Below, piece after piece: positions 30,060 to 40,098 of a stretch of 64,000 nt of DNA; position 1 is the stretch's first letter; each line of letters begins with the position of its first letter. Position numbers and translations under genes: made by a program. The notes beneath the pieces are model-generated. The model did not search any database. It was not told the origin of the DNA and worked only from the letters and a program-made list of their open reading frames with translations. Source of the stretch: Kribbibacterium absianum (GTDB lineage: Bacteria; Actinomycetota; Coriobacteriia; Coriobacteriales; Atopobiaceae); assembly GCF_030067705.1 (NCBI RefSeq), contig NZ_JASJEX010000003.1:62001-126000 (forward strand). Direction: 5' to 3'.

Positions 30060-31562
30060 ATGAGCAAAGTGGCGAAGGCCTTCGCTTCGGGAGCAGGGAT
30101 CGCGCTCGGCGCGCTGGCGGGTGTGTGCGCGGTCAACACGGTCAAGCTCAAGCCGTCGCGAGCCCACGGTGCACCGCTCGACGCTGGCGGCTATCACGCG
30201 GGTGATGACGTCGTCGCGCGCTTCCAAGAGCTGCTCCGCGTTCCCACCGTCTCGCGTCCCGACCCAGCCGACGTGGACCGCGCGGCCTTTGACGCCTGGG
30301 TGCCGACCCTCCAGCGCCTCTACCCGCAGGTGTTCGCGGCCTGTAAGCTTACCTACATCGACGAGCTCGGCGTCCTGCTGCGCTGGCCGGGGAAGGACGC
30401 GTCTCTCGACCCGGTTGTGATGATGGCGCACCACGACGTGGTGCCAGTGGAGGGTCAGGACTGGGAGCGCGACCCGTTCGGTGCCGAGATCGTCGACGGT
30501 GAAATCTGGTCACGCGGGTCGCTCGACACGAAGTGCATCGTTGGCGACTTCTTCGAGGCCGCCGAGCACCTGCTCGGCCAGGGCTATGTCCCGCCGCGCG
30601 ACGTCTGGTTCTTCTCGTCAAACGGCGAGGAGGTCACGGCCCCCACCTGCGCCGATGCGGTGGCGTGGCTTGCCGAGCGGGGCGTCAGGCCGTACCTGGT
30701 GCTTGACGAGGGCGGCGCGGTGGCGGGGGACTGCCCGCTCGGTGTCGAGGAGCCCGTCGCGATGGTGGGCGTCTCCGAGAAGGGTCACGTGGACGTGACC
30801 GTCACGGCCCTTGCGGATGGTGGCCACGCCAGCACACCGTCGACAAACGACGCGACGGCGTTGCTCGTCCGGGTGTGCGACCGCGTGCTGAGCAACCCTC
30901 CCGCGCCGCGCTTCATCCCGGCCGTGGACGCCACGATGACCGAGCTCGCGGCTCGCGCCGGCGGGGTCATGAAGGCCGTCTTTACGAACCTGTGGCTCAC
31001 GCGTCACTTGGTGGCTCACGTGCTGAGCAACGGGCCCGAGACGGGCGCGATGGTGCGCACCACCTATGCGCTCACCATGCTCGAGGGCTCGCCGGCCCAC
31101 AATGTGCTGCCTCCCGTGGCCAAGGCCAATTTCAACGTGCGCGTGGCGCCGTTCGAGACCATCGCGGACGCCGTGCAGCGCATTCGCGACGCAGCGGTCG
31201 CAGAGTGTGGGGCATCCGGCCTCTCGCCGGATCACGTGAGGGTCAAGATCAACGAGCAGGCTGGCTTCCACGAGCCGGCGCCGATCAGCCCCTTCGAAGA
31301 CGACCCCGCGTTCGAGTACCTGCACCGGTGCGTGTCCGGGGTCTATCCCGAGGCCGGCTTCACGGCCTACATCCAAAACTCCTGCAGCGACTCCACGGAG
31401 TTCTCGGCCATCTGCCCGCGTGTGTACCGCTTCGGCGGCTTCCTCCTCTCGGGCGAGGCGCGAGGCCTGATACATGGCGCAAACGAGCGCATCGGCGTGG
31501 ACGTCTACAAGCGCGGGCTAGAGTTCTACGTCGCGTTCCTGCGCAACCTCGACCAGCTGTGA
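30060..31562 (+). CDS. M20-family metallopeptidase (carboxypeptidase S-like), membrane-anchored
   Basis: 500 residues from ATG 30060 (AGATGGGGGG upstream; the ATG at 30048 overlaps that site). Residues ~8-28 form a hydrophobic anchor or signal segment. The di-zinc M20 signature is present: AHHDVVP (H124, D126), WSRGSLDTKC (bridging Asp), SSNGEEV (general base Glu), DEGGA (Asp/Glu ligand) and a C-terminal His in LIHGANER. The lid/dimerisation domain lies between. Likely role: release of amino acids from N-blocked dipeptides or small peptides; the substrate is not determinable. It sits between rpsJ and rplC, bounded by type I repeats on both sides. Confidence 0.88.
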   Translation: MSKVAKAFASGAGIALGALAGVCAVNTVKLKPSRAHGAPLDAGGYHAGDDVVARFQELLRVPTVSRPDPADVDRAAFDAWVPTLQRLYPQVFAACKLTYIDELGVLLRWPGKDASLDPVVMMAHHDVVPVEGQDWERDPFGAEIVDGEIWSRGSLDTKCIVGDFFEAAEHLLGQGYVPPRDVWFFSSNGEEVTAPTCADAVAWLAERGVRPYLVLDEGGAVAGDCPLGVEEPVAMVGVSEKGHVDVTVTALADGGHASTPSTNDATALLVRVCDRVLSNPPAPRFIPAVDATMTELAARAGGVMKAVFTNLWLTRHLVAHVLSNGPETGAMVRTTYALTMLEGSPAHNVLPPVAKANFNVRVAPFETIADAVQRIRDAAVAECGASGLSPDHVRVKINEQAGFHEPAPISPFEDDPAFEYLHRCVSGVYPEAGFTAYIQNSCSDSTEFSAICPRVYRFGGFLLSGEARGLIHGANERIGVDVYKRGLEFYVAFLRNLDQL

Positions 31563-31603
31563 GACGAGCCGGCGCCCGTCGAGCCCAGGCTCCTCGCTCC
31601 TCC

Positions 31604-31682
31604 GGACGCTTCGGTCAAAGCGAAACGTCCACGCTCCACCACGCGAGAGCGTGGACAAATGGCTTTGACCGAAGCGTCCACG
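31604..31682 (+). repeat. Type I intergenic repeat, facing pair
   Basis: A forward unit (31604-31635, GGACGCTTCGGTCAAAGCG then a diverged end) faces an inverted full-length unit (31651-31682), forming a long hairpin 41 bases behind the peptidase stop codon. Confidence 0.88.
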
Positions 31683-31737
31683 GTTGTTCGTTTGATATCC
31701 CACTTGTCCAGGGCCACGGGCTTCTCTTCGAGACGCA

Positions 31738-31767
31738 TTGACGGTTGCCTTTGTGAACCGTCATAGT
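31738..31767 (+). promoter_or_regulatory. MFS gene promoter overlapping an operator-like palindrome
   Basis: TTGACG (31738-31743), an 18-base spacer and CATAGT (31762-31767). The perfect 8-base inverted repeat TGACGGTT (31739-31746) / AACCGTCA (31756-31763), 9 bases apart, covers both promoter elements, as a repressor operator would. No regulator gene is adjacent. Confidence 0.55.
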
Positions 31768-31799
31768 GGCTCGTCGCAACCGCGACCAAGGAGGCTGTT

Positions 31800-33146
31800 T
31801 TGGCAACCACCCGCTCCACCGCGAGGCTCGACTACCGCGTCGTCGCTCTGGCGTCCCTGCCGTTCATGGGCATGATCAGCTTCTGGCAGGTCTACGACGG
31901 CATCGTGCCAAAGATCCTCACCAACACCTTTGGCCTCGACAACTCCGTCACCGGCGCGATCATGGCGCTCGACAACCTCTTTGGCCTGTTCCTGCTTCCG
32001 TTCTTCGGCGTTCTCTCGGATCGTTGCGCCAGCCGGCTCGGCCGCCGCACGCCGTTCATCCTGCTCGGCTCGGCGCTCGCCGTGGTGGCCGTGCCGCTCA
32101 TTGCGTTCGCTGACAAGGCCGAGAGCCTGCCCCTCCTCATCGCGATGATCCTGCTCACGCTCTTTGCCATCTGCATGTACCGCACGATGACGCTCGCCGT
32201 CGTGGCCGACATCACGCCGCGCCCGCTGCGCTCGAAGGCCGACTCCATCCAGAAGATCGTCGGCTACGCGGGCACCGGCATCATGCTCGTGGCCATTGCT
32301 GTGATGGTGCCCTCGGGCACCCACCCCGACTATGTGCCGCTCTTCCTCATGCAAGCGGCCCTCATCGCGCTCGGCACCCTCGTGTTCGCCTGGAAGGTGC
32401 GCGAGCCGGCACTCGTCGAGAAGATGCACGAGCAGAGCCTGGAGTTCGGCATCGACGAGGACGATATCGAGCGCGACGACTCCCCGGAGGCCGGCGGCAC
32501 GCGTCGCATCACCGACCGCTCCAAGCTCTGGTCCATCGTGATGATCCTCGGCGCGACGTTCTTCTACTACATGAGCTACAACGCCATGACCACCAATGTG
32601 TCCCGCTACGCCGACGCATTCTTTGGCATGGATGGCGGCTCTTTCGCGATCATCAACATGACCGTGATCCTCGGCGCGCTCTTCACGTACGTGCCGATGG
32701 CCAACCTGTCGCTCAAGGTCGGCCGCAAGAAGACCGGCCTGATCGCCGGCGCCATCATGGTGGTGTGCCCGCTCATCGTGTGGCTGACCCCGGGTTTCTC
32801 GCCCGCGCTGTATGGCGTGTTCCTGCTGATGGGCGTGGGTCTCGGCGCGTTCGACCTCTGCGTGTACCCGATGCTCCTCGAGCTGTGCGACTCCGGCTCT
32901 GTGGGCCGCTACTCCGGCTACTACTACACGGTCTCGATGGCCGCGCAGATGGTGACGCCGATTCTCTCTGGCGTCGTGATGGACGTGGCTCCGGCCGTGC
33001 TCTTTGGCTACATCACGCTGATGAGCGCGCTCATGACAGGCTCGCTGGCCCTGGCGCGCCATGGCGACGGCGTGTTGCTCGGCGACCTGGCCGACAAGCC
33101 CGACAAGGGCGACCTGCTCGAGGAGGCCACCGCAGCGTCGGCGTGA
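31800..33146 (+). CDS. Major facilitator superfamily transporter (SLC45/GPH sugar-transporter-like)
   Basis: 448 residues from TTG 31800, five bases after AAGGAGG. About twelve hydrophobic segments are visible. The loop 2-3 motif DRCASRLGRRTPFILLG matches the MFS signature, and a charged central loop (~205-245) separates the halves. The overall look (VYDGIVPKIL start, GRRTPFI, ADITP) resembles the SLC45/sucrose-type and GPH families, so a sugar or glycoside symporter is a reasonable guess only. Its nearest partner is the M20 peptidase, but a repeat and a promoter separate them. Confidence 0.8.
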   Translation: MATTRSTARLDYRVVALASLPFMGMISFWQVYDGIVPKILTNTFGLDNSVTGAIMALDNLFGLFLLPFFGVLSDRCASRLGRRTPFILLGSALAVVAVPLIAFADKAESLPLLIAMILLTLFAICMYRTMTLAVVADITPRPLRSKADSIQKIVGYAGTGIMLVAIAVMVPSGTHPDYVPLFLMQAALIALGTLVFAWKVREPALVEKMHEQSLEFGIDEDDIERDDSPEAGGTRRITDRSKLWSIVMILGATFFYYMSYNAMTTNVSRYADAFFGMDGGSFAIINMTVILGALFTYVPMANLSLKVGRKKTGLIAGAIMVVCPLIVWLTPGFSPALYGVFLLMGVGLGAFDLCVYPMLLELCDSGSVGRYSGYYYTVSMAAQMVTPILSGVVMDVAPAVLFGYITLMSALMTGSLALARHGDGVLLGDLADKPDKGDLLEEATAASA

Positions 33147-33492
33147 CCTACAGAACCAAGTGGCCCGGCTCGGTGGGATCGTCGCGAAAACCACCGAACG
33201 AGGGCTCGGCTCTGCACATCGGACGCACGATGCCGGTCAAACCTGCAGAACGACCAGCACCTCGTGCTGTCGTGCCCCAGCTCACCAGCGACTTTTGCGC
33301 TGAATCTATGAAAAGCCGGCCAACTCCCTATACTAGACGGGCTGCATGTTGGGGTGAGCTATGCCCATTGCCATACCACGGTTCCGGGCGTATCCCACTC
33401 TGGCTGCAGAATCCCAAAGGATGTGGTCCGCTGGGGTCGGTCGCGGGGTGCGGCCGGTGAGGTCCCAAGACCACCGAAGGTAAGGACAGAGC
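33147..33492 (+). promoter_or_regulatory. Gap before rplC with a -10 element and long leader
   Basis: 346 bases without a gene. A small hairpin CAGCAC-CTC-GTGCTG (33255-33269) lies after the MFS stop without a U-tract. A good -10, TATACT (33329-33334), has only a weak -35. It leaves a ~150-base GC-rich leader before rplC. In other bacteria the S10 leader upstream of rpsJ is the L4 target; here any such control must act on this leader instead. Confidence 0.5.
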
Positions 33493-34113
33493 ATGGTCAA
33501 CATGATCCTTGGCCGCAAGCTCGGGATGACCCAGGTTTGGGACGAGGACGACAACGTCGTGCCCGTCACGGTCATCCTGGCCGGCCCCTGCGTGGTGTCG
33601 CAGGTCAAGTCCGAGGCCACTGACGGCTACAACGCCGTTCAGATCGGCTTCGGCGACATCAAGGCCAAGAAGGTCAACAAGCCTATGGCTGGTCACTTCG
33701 CCAAGGCCGGCGTCGAGCCGATGCGCTACCTGCGCGAGGTGCGCGTGGACGACCCGTCCGAGCACCACACCGGCGAGGTCGTCTCCATCGCCGACTTCGA
33801 GGGCACCGAGGCCGTCGACGTCTCCGGCACCTCCAAGGGCAAGGGCTTCCAGGGCACCATCCGTCGTTGGAACTTCGCGTGCGGCCCGATGACCCACGGC
33901 TCCCGCAACCAGCGCAAGCCGGGCTCCATCGGCCAGTGCGCCTATCCCTCCCGCGTCCGCAAGGGCCTGCACATGGCCGGCCACATGGGCGACGAGCGCG
34001 TGACCGTCAAGAACCTCAAGGTGGTCCGCATTGATCCCGAGCAGAACCTCCTGCTCGTCAAGGGCGCCGTGCCGGGTGGCAAGAACGGTCTCGTCGAGGT
34101 TCGCAAGGCCTAA
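33493..34113 (+). CDS. rplC: 50S ribosomal protein L3
   Basis: 206 residues. It begins MVNMILGRKLGMTQVWDEDD, as in actinobacterial L3, and has the conserved loop region GTSKGKGFQGTIRRWNF and MTHGSRNQRKPGSIG that reaches toward the peptidyl transferase centre. First gene of the displaced S10 operon. ATG after GGTAAGGA. Confidence 0.98.
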   Translation: MVNMILGRKLGMTQVWDEDDNVVPVTVILAGPCVVSQVKSEATDGYNAVQIGFGDIKAKKVNKPMAGHFAKAGVEPMRYLREVRVDDPSEHHTGEVVSIADFEGTEAVDVSGTSKGKGFQGTIRRWNFACGPMTHGSRNQRKPGSIGQCAYPSRVRKGLHMAGHMGDERVTVKNLKVVRIDPEQNLLLVKGAVPGGKNGLVEVRKA

Positions 34114-34161
34114 CGGGGCCTCATCACCAGTCACCTCATTAGGCTTTGAAGGAGATTCCAG

Positions 34162-34788
34162 ATGTCTAACATCGACGTCAAGAACGCGGAGGGCCAGACG
34201 GTCAAGACCGTCGAGCTCGACTCCCGCGTGTTCGGCATCGAGCCGAACATCAACGTGACGCACCAGGTGGTCGTGAACTACCTGTCGTCCCTGCGCGCCG
34301 GCACCCACTCCACCAAGGGCCGCTCGGACGTGTCCGGCGGCGGCAAGAAGCCGTGGCGCCAGAAGGGCACCGGCCGTGCCCGCCAGGGCTCCATCCGCGC
34401 TGCCCAGTGGAAGGGCGGCGGCGTCGTCTTCGGCCCCACCCCCCACAAGCACATCAAGCGCTCGAACAACAAAGAGGTCAAGCTCGCCATGCGCTCCGTG
34501 CTGTCCGGCAAGCTGGCCGACGGCGAGCTCTTCGTGGTGGACAACCTCGACTTCGAGGCGCCCAAGACCAAGCAGGCCAAGGCCATCCTCGAGGCGCTCG
34601 GCCTCGAGGGCAAGCGCGTGACCGTCGTCCTTCCCGAGGACGCCGTGAACGCCTACCTGTCGTTCCGCAACCTGCCGAACGTCCGCATCGTCGACACCTT
34701 CGGCGCGAACGCCCACAACCTCATCGACAACAGCGCCCTGCTGCTGACCGAGGAGACCGCGAAGTATCTTGAGGGGGTGCTCGCATAA
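34162..34788 (+). CDS. rplD: 50S ribosomal protein L4
   Basis: 208 residues. It contains the exit-tunnel extension ([30 protein letters not shown]) and the globular Rossmann-like domain. L4 is the autogenous repressor of the S10 operon in many bacteria. Preceded by GAAGGAG; its TAA directly abuts the rplW ATG, indicating translational coupling. Confidence 0.98.
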   Translation: MSNIDVKNAEGQTVKTVELDSRVFGIEPNINVTHQVVVNYLSSLRAGTHSTKGRSDVSGGGKKPWRQKGTGRARQGSIRAAQWKGGGVVFGPTPHKHIKRSNNKEVKLAMRSVLSGKLADGELFVVDNLDFEAPKTKQAKAILEALGLEGKRVTVVLPEDAVNAYLSFRNLPNVRIVDTFGANAHNLIDNSALLLTEETAKYLEGVLA

Positions 34789-35085
34789 ATGAACTCCGTC
34801 TACAACGTGATCATCCGCCCGGTCGTCTCCGAGCGCTCGTTCGACCAGATGGGCCTCAACAAGTACACCTTCGAGGTGGCGCCCACGGCCAACAAGATCG
34901 AGATCGCCGACGCCGTCGAGAAGCTCTTCGACGTCCACGTCGTCAAGGTCAACACCCTCTGGGTCAAGCCCAAGACGAAGCGCGTCCGCTACGTCGCCGG
35001 TAAGACCAAGAAGTGGAAGAAGGCCATCGTCACCCTCGCCGAGGGCGACACCATCGAGATCTTCGGGTCTCAGGTGGCCGAGTAG
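34789..35085 (+). CDS. rplW: 50S ribosomal protein L23
   Basis: 98 residues, starting in the base after the rplD stop. It shows the L23 pattern IIRPVVSERSF, NKYTFEVAPTANKIEIADAV and VNTLWVKPKTKRVRYVAG. It docks trigger factor and SRP at the tunnel exit. Confidence 0.98.
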   Translation: MNSVYNVIIRPVVSERSFDQMGLNKYTFEVAPTANKIEIADAVEKLFDVHVVKVNTLWVKPKTKRVRYVAGKTKKWKKAIVTLAEGDTIEIFGSQVAE

Positions 35086-35089
35086 CCTG

Positions 35090-35233
35090 TCCAATGCGGC
35101 ACGTCCGGAGGATTCCGGGCGTGCCCGGTGCCGTGCGAGTGAGGGATACGCGCGGTACCGTGGTAGTCCGGTGTTTGGGTGCCCACCCCTTTGGGCGCCC
35201 AGGCCAACGGAATGATTGAAAGGGAACACCGCA
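35090..35233 (+). promoter_or_regulatory. Structured rplW-rplB intergenic segment
   Basis: 148 bases hold two hairpins: GGCACG/CGTGCC (~35098-35122), and TGGGTGCCCA facing TGGGCGCCCA (~35177-35202). The gap is much longer than in typical S10 operons, where rplW and rplB nearly touch. No promoter is obvious; RNA processing or attenuation is possible. Confidence 0.4.
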
Positions 35234-36067
<834 letters not shown>

Positions 36068-36094
36068 CGACCACGAGAAGTAGGAGCATCACTA

Positions 36095-36352
36095 ATGAGC
36101 CGTAGCCTCAAAAAGGGCCCGTTCGTGGAGACACGCCTCCTTCAGCGCGTGATCGCTCAGAACGAGGCCGGCACCAAGGAAGTCATCAAGACCTGGAGCC
36201 GCGCGTCCACCATCTTCCCGGACATGGTGGGTCACACCATCGCCGTTCACGACGGCCGCAAGCACGTCCCCGTGTACATCACTGAATCCATGGTGGGTCA
36301 CAAGCTGGGCGAGTTTGCCCCGACGCGCACCTTCCGCGGTCACAAGGCTTAA
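36095..36352 (+). CDS. rpsS: 30S ribosomal protein S19
   Basis: 85 residues. [19 protein letters not shown], then [20 protein letters not shown] and [15 protein letters not shown], the S19 signature. It forms the head heterodimer with S13. Preceded by AAGTAGGAG. Confidence 0.98.
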   Translation: MSRSLKKGPFVETRLLQRVIAQNEAGTKEVIKTWSRASTIFPDMVGHTIAVHDGRKHVPVYITESMVGHKLGEFAPTRTFRGHKA

Positions 36353-36373
36353 CCGGAAGGAGCGTAACCACTA

Positions 36374-36739
36374 ATGGCTAAGACCCTGACCAACCCCAAC
36401 CACGTCCGCGCGACGGCGAAGTACGTCCGCGTCGCGCCCCGCAAGGCGCGCCTCGTGGTTGACCAGATCCGCAACAAGACCGTGCAGCAGGCCTTCGAGA
36501 TCCTGCAGTTCTCCAGCCGCGCCGTGGCCGTGGACGTGGAGAAGGTCCTCAAGTCCGCGGTGTCCAACGCGTACCAGAACAAGGGCTTCCGCCCGGACGA
36601 CCTGGTCGTTGTGGAGACCTACGTCGACGAGGGCCCCACGATGAAGCGCATCCGCCCGCGCGCCAAGGGCAGCGCCTCTCGCATCAACAAGCGCACGAGC
36701 CACATCACGATCACCGTCGCTCCCCGAAAGGAGGCGTAA
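36374..36739 (+). CDS. rplV: 50S ribosomal protein L22
   Basis: 121 residues. [20 protein letters not shown] at the start, and the extended tunnel hairpin near [20 protein letters not shown] (macrolide-relevant loop). Preceded by GGAAGGAG. rpsC starts 4 bases later. Confidence 0.98.
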   Translation: MAKTLTNPNHVRATAKYVRVAPRKARLVVDQIRNKTVQQAFEILQFSSRAVAVDVEKVLKSAVSNAYQNKGFRPDDLVVVETYVDEGPTMKRIRPRAKGSASRINKRTSHITITVAPRKEA

Positions 36740-36743
36740 GCGA

Positions 36744-37451
36744 ATGGGCCACAAAGTCTCTCCGACCGGCTTCCGCCTCGGCACCACCGAGAACTGGCGC
36801 TCCCGCTGGTACGCCGACAAGGACTACGCCGCCAACGTCGGCAACGACATTGAGATCCGCCGCTTCCTCGAGAAGAAGCTGGCCCGCGCTGCGCTCTCCC
36901 GCGTCGAGATCGAGCGTGCCGGCAACAAGGTGAAGGTCATCATCTACACCGCGCGCCCCGGCATCGTCATCGGCAAGAAGGGCTCCGAGATCGACGCCCT
37001 CCGCAAGCAGCTCGAGAAGATCGCCGGCGTCGGCAAGGGCGAGGTCTCCGTGGACGTGGTGGAGATCAAGCGCCCCGAGCTGGACGCGTCGCTCGTCTCC
37101 CAGTCCATCGCGGAGCAGCTCGAGCAGCGCATCGCCTTCCGCCGCGCCATGCGCAAGGCCGTGCAGTCCGCCTCCAAGTCCGGCGCCAAGGGCATCCGTA
37201 TCCAGTGCTCCGGCCGTCTGGGCGGTGCTGAGATGGGCCGTCGCGAGTGGTACCGCGAGGGTCGCGTGCCCCTGCAGACCCTCCGCGCGAAGATCGACTT
37301 CGCCGAGGCCACCGCGCGCACCATCATGGGCGCCTGCGGCGTGAAGACCTGGATCTACCTGGGCGAGAAGCTCCCCGGCCAGCCCGCCCCCAACCCCGCG
37401 CTCGAGGGCACCAGCCGCCCCCGTCGCCGCAATGAGAGGAGGGGCAACTAA
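36744..37451 (+). CDS. rpsC: 30S ribosomal protein S3
   Basis: 235 residues. [13 protein letters not shown] start, a KH domain with [20 protein letters not shown], and a C-terminal domain ([34 protein letters not shown]). S3 helps unwind mRNA at the entry channel. Its TAA overlaps the rplP ATG by one base. Confidence 0.98.
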   Translation: MGHKVSPTGFRLGTTENWRSRWYADKDYAANVGNDIEIRRFLEKKLARAALSRVEIERAGNKVKVIIYTARPGIVIGKKGSEIDALRKQLEKIAGVGKGEVSVDVVEIKRPELDASLVSQSIAEQLEQRIAFRRAMRKAVQSASKSGAKGIRIQCSGRLGGAEMGRREWYREGRVPLQTLRAKIDFAEATARTIMGACGVKTWIYLGEKLPGQPAPNPALEGTSRPRRRNERRGN

Positions 37452-37876
37452 TGCTCGCACCTAAGCGCGTCCTGCACCGCAAGGTCCAGCGCGGTTCCAT
37501 GAAGGGCCAGGCCAAGGGCGGCACCAAGCTCAGCTTCGGCTCCTATGGCATCCGCGCCGAGGAGGCCCACTGGATCACCAACCGCCAGATCGAGGCCGCC
37601 CGTATCGCCATGACCCGTTACATGAAGCGTGGCGGCAAGGTCTGGATCACCATCTTCCCGGACAAGCCGATCACCAAGAAGCCGGCCGAGACCCGCATGG
37701 GCTCCGGTAAGGGCAACCCCGAGGAGTGGGTGGCCGTCGTCAAGCCGGGCCGCATCATGTTCGAGATCGACGGCGTGAGCGAAGAGGTCGCCAAGGAGGC
37801 CCTGCGCCTCGCGCAGCACAAGCTGCCCATCCGGACCAAGATCGTTTCCCGCGCCGACCAGGACGGGGAGGAATAG
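37451..37876 (+). CDS. rplP: 50S ribosomal protein L16
   Basis: 141 residues, overlapping rpsC by one base. [20 protein letters not shown] and [40 protein letters not shown] are the L16 signatures. It stabilises A-site tRNA. Confidence 0.98.
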   Translation: MLAPKRVLHRKVQRGSMKGQAKGGTKLSFGSYGIRAEEAHWITNRQIEAARIAMTRYMKRGGKVWITIFPDKPITKKPAETRMGSGKGNPEEWVAVVKPGRIMFEIDGVSEEVAKEALRLAQHKLPIRTKIVSRADQDGEE

Positions 37877-37881
37877 ACCCT

Positions 37882-38088
37882 ATGAAGCCCAAAGAGATTC
37901 GCGAGTTGAGCGACGCCGAGCTCGCCAAGAAGCTCGAGGAGAACCGCGCCGAGCTGTTCAACCTCCGCTTCCAGATGGCGACCAGCCAGCTCGACAACAC
38001 GGCCCGCGTGAAGACCGTGAAGAAGGACATCGCCCGCATTCAGACCGAGATCCGCGCTCGCGAGATCGCGGCCGCCAAGGCGAACTAG
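37882..38088 (+). CDS. rpmC: 50S ribosomal protein L29
   Basis: 68 residues. A two-helix protein: [20 protein letters not shown], then [20 protein letters not shown] and IRAREIAAA. The ATG at 37882 follows GGGGAGGAA in the end of rplP. Confidence 0.97.
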   Translation: MKPKEIRELSDAELAKKLEENRAELFNLRFQMATSQLDNTARVKTVKKDIARIQTEIRAREIAAAKAN

Positions 38089-38107
38089 TCGCGAGGGAGA
38101 GAAGAAA

Positions 38108-38368
38108 ATGAGCGATTCCCGCAACTCGCGCAAGGTGCGCACCGGCGTTGTGACGTCCATTTCGGGCGACAAGACGATCGTGGTCAGCATCACCGAGCGC
38201 AAGGCGCACCCCAAGTACGGCAAGATGATGAACGTCACGAAGAAGCTCCACGCTCATGACGAGAACAACGAGTGCGGCCTCGGCGACCTGGTGAAGGTCA
38301 TGGAGACTCGTCCTCTGTCCGCCACCAAGCGTTGGCGCCTCGTCGAGATCGTCGAGAAGGCCAAGTAG
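38108..38368 (+). CDS. rpsQ: 30S ribosomal protein S17
   Basis: 86 residues, OB-fold: [39 protein letters not shown] and [16 protein letters not shown] are typical. Preceded by GGGAGAG. An 88-base gap follows before rplN, where I see no promoter or terminator. Confidence 0.98.
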   Translation: MSDSRNSRKVRTGVVTSISGDKTIVVSITERKAHPKYGKMMNVTKKLHAHDENNECGLGDLVKVMETRPLSATKRWRLVEIVEKAK

Positions 38369-38456
38369 GGCGCTTCTCGCGCCTCGGGCTCCGATGTGCG
38401 CAAGGCTCGTCCGGTCGCACCTCTCGGAACCCTAGATCCAACACTCGGAGGAATCC

Positions 38457-38825
38457 ATGATCCAGCAAGAGACCATGCTCACCGTCGCCGACAACTCCGG
38501 CGCCAAAAAGGTGAAGTGCATCAAGGTCCTCGGTGGCTCCAAGCGCCGCTATGCCGGCATCGGCGACGTGTTCATCGCCGCCGTGCAGGAGGCGACCCCT
38601 GGCGGAAACGTCAAGAAGGGCGACGTCGTGCGCTGCGTGGTGGTTCGCACCGCCAAGGAGATCCGCCGCAAGGACGGCAGCTACATCCGCTTCGACCAGA
38701 ACGCGGCCGTGCTGATCGACAACGACGGCAACCCTCGCGGGACCCGTATCTTCGGGCCCGTGGCGCGTGAGCTGCGCGACAAGAAGTACATGAAGATCGT
38801 CTCGCTCGCGCCCGAGACGCTGTAA
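38457..38825 (+). CDS. rplN: 50S ribosomal protein L14
   Basis: 122 residues. [20 protein letters not shown], the L14 signature [20 protein letters not shown] and [14 protein letters not shown]. It forms bridge B8 and is the docking site of RsfS. Preceded by CGGAGGAA. First gene of the spc-type group. Confidence 0.98.
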   Translation: MIQQETMLTVADNSGAKKVKCIKVLGGSKRRYAGIGDVFIAAVQEATPGGNVKKGDVVRCVVVRTAKEIRRKDGSYIRFDQNAAVLIDNDGNPRGTRIFGPVARELRDKKYMKIVSLAPETL

Positions 38826-38840
38826 GGAGGACGCCTCATC

Positions 38841-39161
38841 ATGGCTAACAAGATGACCATCAAGAAGGGCGACCTCGTCGAGGTGCTCTCCGGCAAGTCC
38901 AAGGGGGTGCGCGGTCACGTGCTGCGCTCCATCCCCAAGGAGATGAAGGTCGTTGTGGAGGGCGTCGCCGTGGCCAAGAAGGCCGTGCGCCCCTCGCAGC
39001 AGAACCCGCAGGGCGGCTTCGAGCAGAAGGAGATGCCGGTTCCGGTGTCCACCGTCATGCTCGTGTGCCCGGCGTGCGACAAGGCGACCCGCGTGGGCCA
39101 CGCCACCAACGACGAGGGCAAGAAGGTCCGCGTCTGCAAGAAGTGCGGCAACCAGTTCTAA
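38841..39161 (+). CDS. rplX: 50S ribosomal protein L24 with zinc ribbon
   Basis: 106 residues. A KOW motif ([20 protein letters not shown]) and a C-terminal zinc ribbon (CPAC then CKKCG), the C+ form. It starts folding of 23S rRNA. Unusually for the spc operon, a terminator and a palindromic repeat follow instead of rplE. Confidence 0.97.
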   Translation: MANKMTIKKGDLVEVLSGKSKGVRGHVLRSIPKEMKVVVEGVAVAKKAVRPSQQNPQGGFEQKEMPVPVSTVMLVCPACDKATRVGHATNDEGKKVRVCKKCGNQF

Positions 39162-39186
39162 GCCGCAGGCACAGGCTCTAGCGCGA

Positions 39187-39219
39187 AGGGGCTCCGGGAG
39201 ACCGGGGCCCTTCCTTTTG
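39187..39219 (+). terminator. Intrinsic terminator between rplX and rplE
   Basis: An 11-bp stem (AAGGGGCTCCGG with CCGGGGCCCTT, one G-T pair) is followed by CCTTTTG. It divides the spc operon; rplE onward needs another promoter or read-through. Confidence 0.8.
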
Positions 39220-39221
39220 CG

Positions 39222-39288
39222 AAACCTCCCGAGGTGCCACGCATCCCAGGAGGTTTCCTCCCCGGGTGCGTGGCACCTCGGGAGGAAA
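39222..39288 (+). repeat. Type II palindromic repeat pair inside the spc operon
   Basis: A self-complementary unit (39222-39256: AAACCTCC, AGGTGC, CAC, GCA, CCCAGGAGGTTT) is followed directly by an inverted copy (39258-39288). Each unit folds by itself and the pair forms a longer hairpin. Related units lie at 60,511-60,795. Downstream, 39,289-39,461 holds a -10-like TATAGT (39348-39353) that could start the rplE transcript. Confidence 0.85.
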
Positions 39289-39461
39289 CGCGCTATGGAG
39301 TGGATCCACAGCGCGAAATTCTCGCAGCTCATGGGCCTCAGAGCGCCTATAGTTCTAGGTTGCTATGTGTAGGCTCCTAGGGATATGCCGTCTCTAGGGG
39401 GCGCGCGGGAGGCTCGAGCAGCCTCGGGTCCGCGCGCTGAACACCTCCAAAGGAGTGACCA

Positions 39462-40028
39462 ATGGCAGAAGAGAAGTACGTCCCGCGCCTTAAGACCAAG
39501 TACGAGAACGAGGTCCGTCCGGCCCTGGTGGAGCAGTTCGGCTACACCAACCCGATGACCATCCCGCAGATCGAGAAGATCGTGGTGAACATGGGCGTCG
39601 GCGAGGCCGCCACCGACGGCAAGGCCATCGACGCCGCCGTGGCCGACCTGGCCCAGATCACCGGCCAGAAGCCCCTCGTGACCCGTGCCCGCAAGTCCAT
39701 CGCCACCTTCCACCTGCGCGCCGGCATGCCCATTGGCGCCAAGGTGACCCTGCGCCAGGACCGCATGTGGGACTTCCTGGACCGTCTCGTGGCCATCGCG
39801 ATCCCCCGCATCCGCGACTTCCGCGGCCTCTCCGTGAAGTCCTTCGACGGCCGTGGCAACTACTCCCTCGGCGTCGCCGAGCAGACCATCTTCCCGGAGA
39901 TCGACTTCGACAAGGTGGACCGCACGCGCGGCCTCGACATCACCATCGTCACCACTGCCGCCACCGACGAGGAGGCCAAGGCGCTCCTCGACGGCTTCAA
40001 CTTCCCGTTCAAGAAGAACGGCAAGTAG
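39462..40028 (+). CDS. rplE: 50S ribosomal protein L5
   Basis: 188 residues. [20 protein letters not shown], then [31 protein letters not shown], and [17 protein letters not shown]. It binds 5S rRNA and contacts P-site tRNA. Preceded by CAAAGGAG. It follows the repeat-containing gap. Confidence 0.98.
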   Translation: MAEEKYVPRLKTKYENEVRPALVEQFGYTNPMTIPQIEKIVVNMGVGEAATDGKAIDAAVADLAQITGQKPLVTRARKSIATFHLRAGMPIGAKVTLRQDRMWDFLDRLVAIAIPRIRDFRGLSVKSFDGRGNYSLGVAEQTIFPEIDFDKVDRTRGLDITIVTTAATDEEAKALLDGFNFPFKKNGK

Positions 40029-40098
40029 GGCTTTTGACCGATGCTCCCGCTGGCGCCACAGCCGGCGGGGGCCTGGTTTGTTCTGTGAGGAGGAATCT

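Noticed and set aside
29528-31682. Type I repeats as ends of a composite transposon around the M20 peptidase
   Set aside because: No transposase, no target-site duplication seen, and the same repeats stand behind ordinary genes elsewhere without cargo.
38841-39161. Zinc ribbon on L24 as a novelty
   Set aside because: The C+ form of L24 with CxxC pairs is found in many bacteria.
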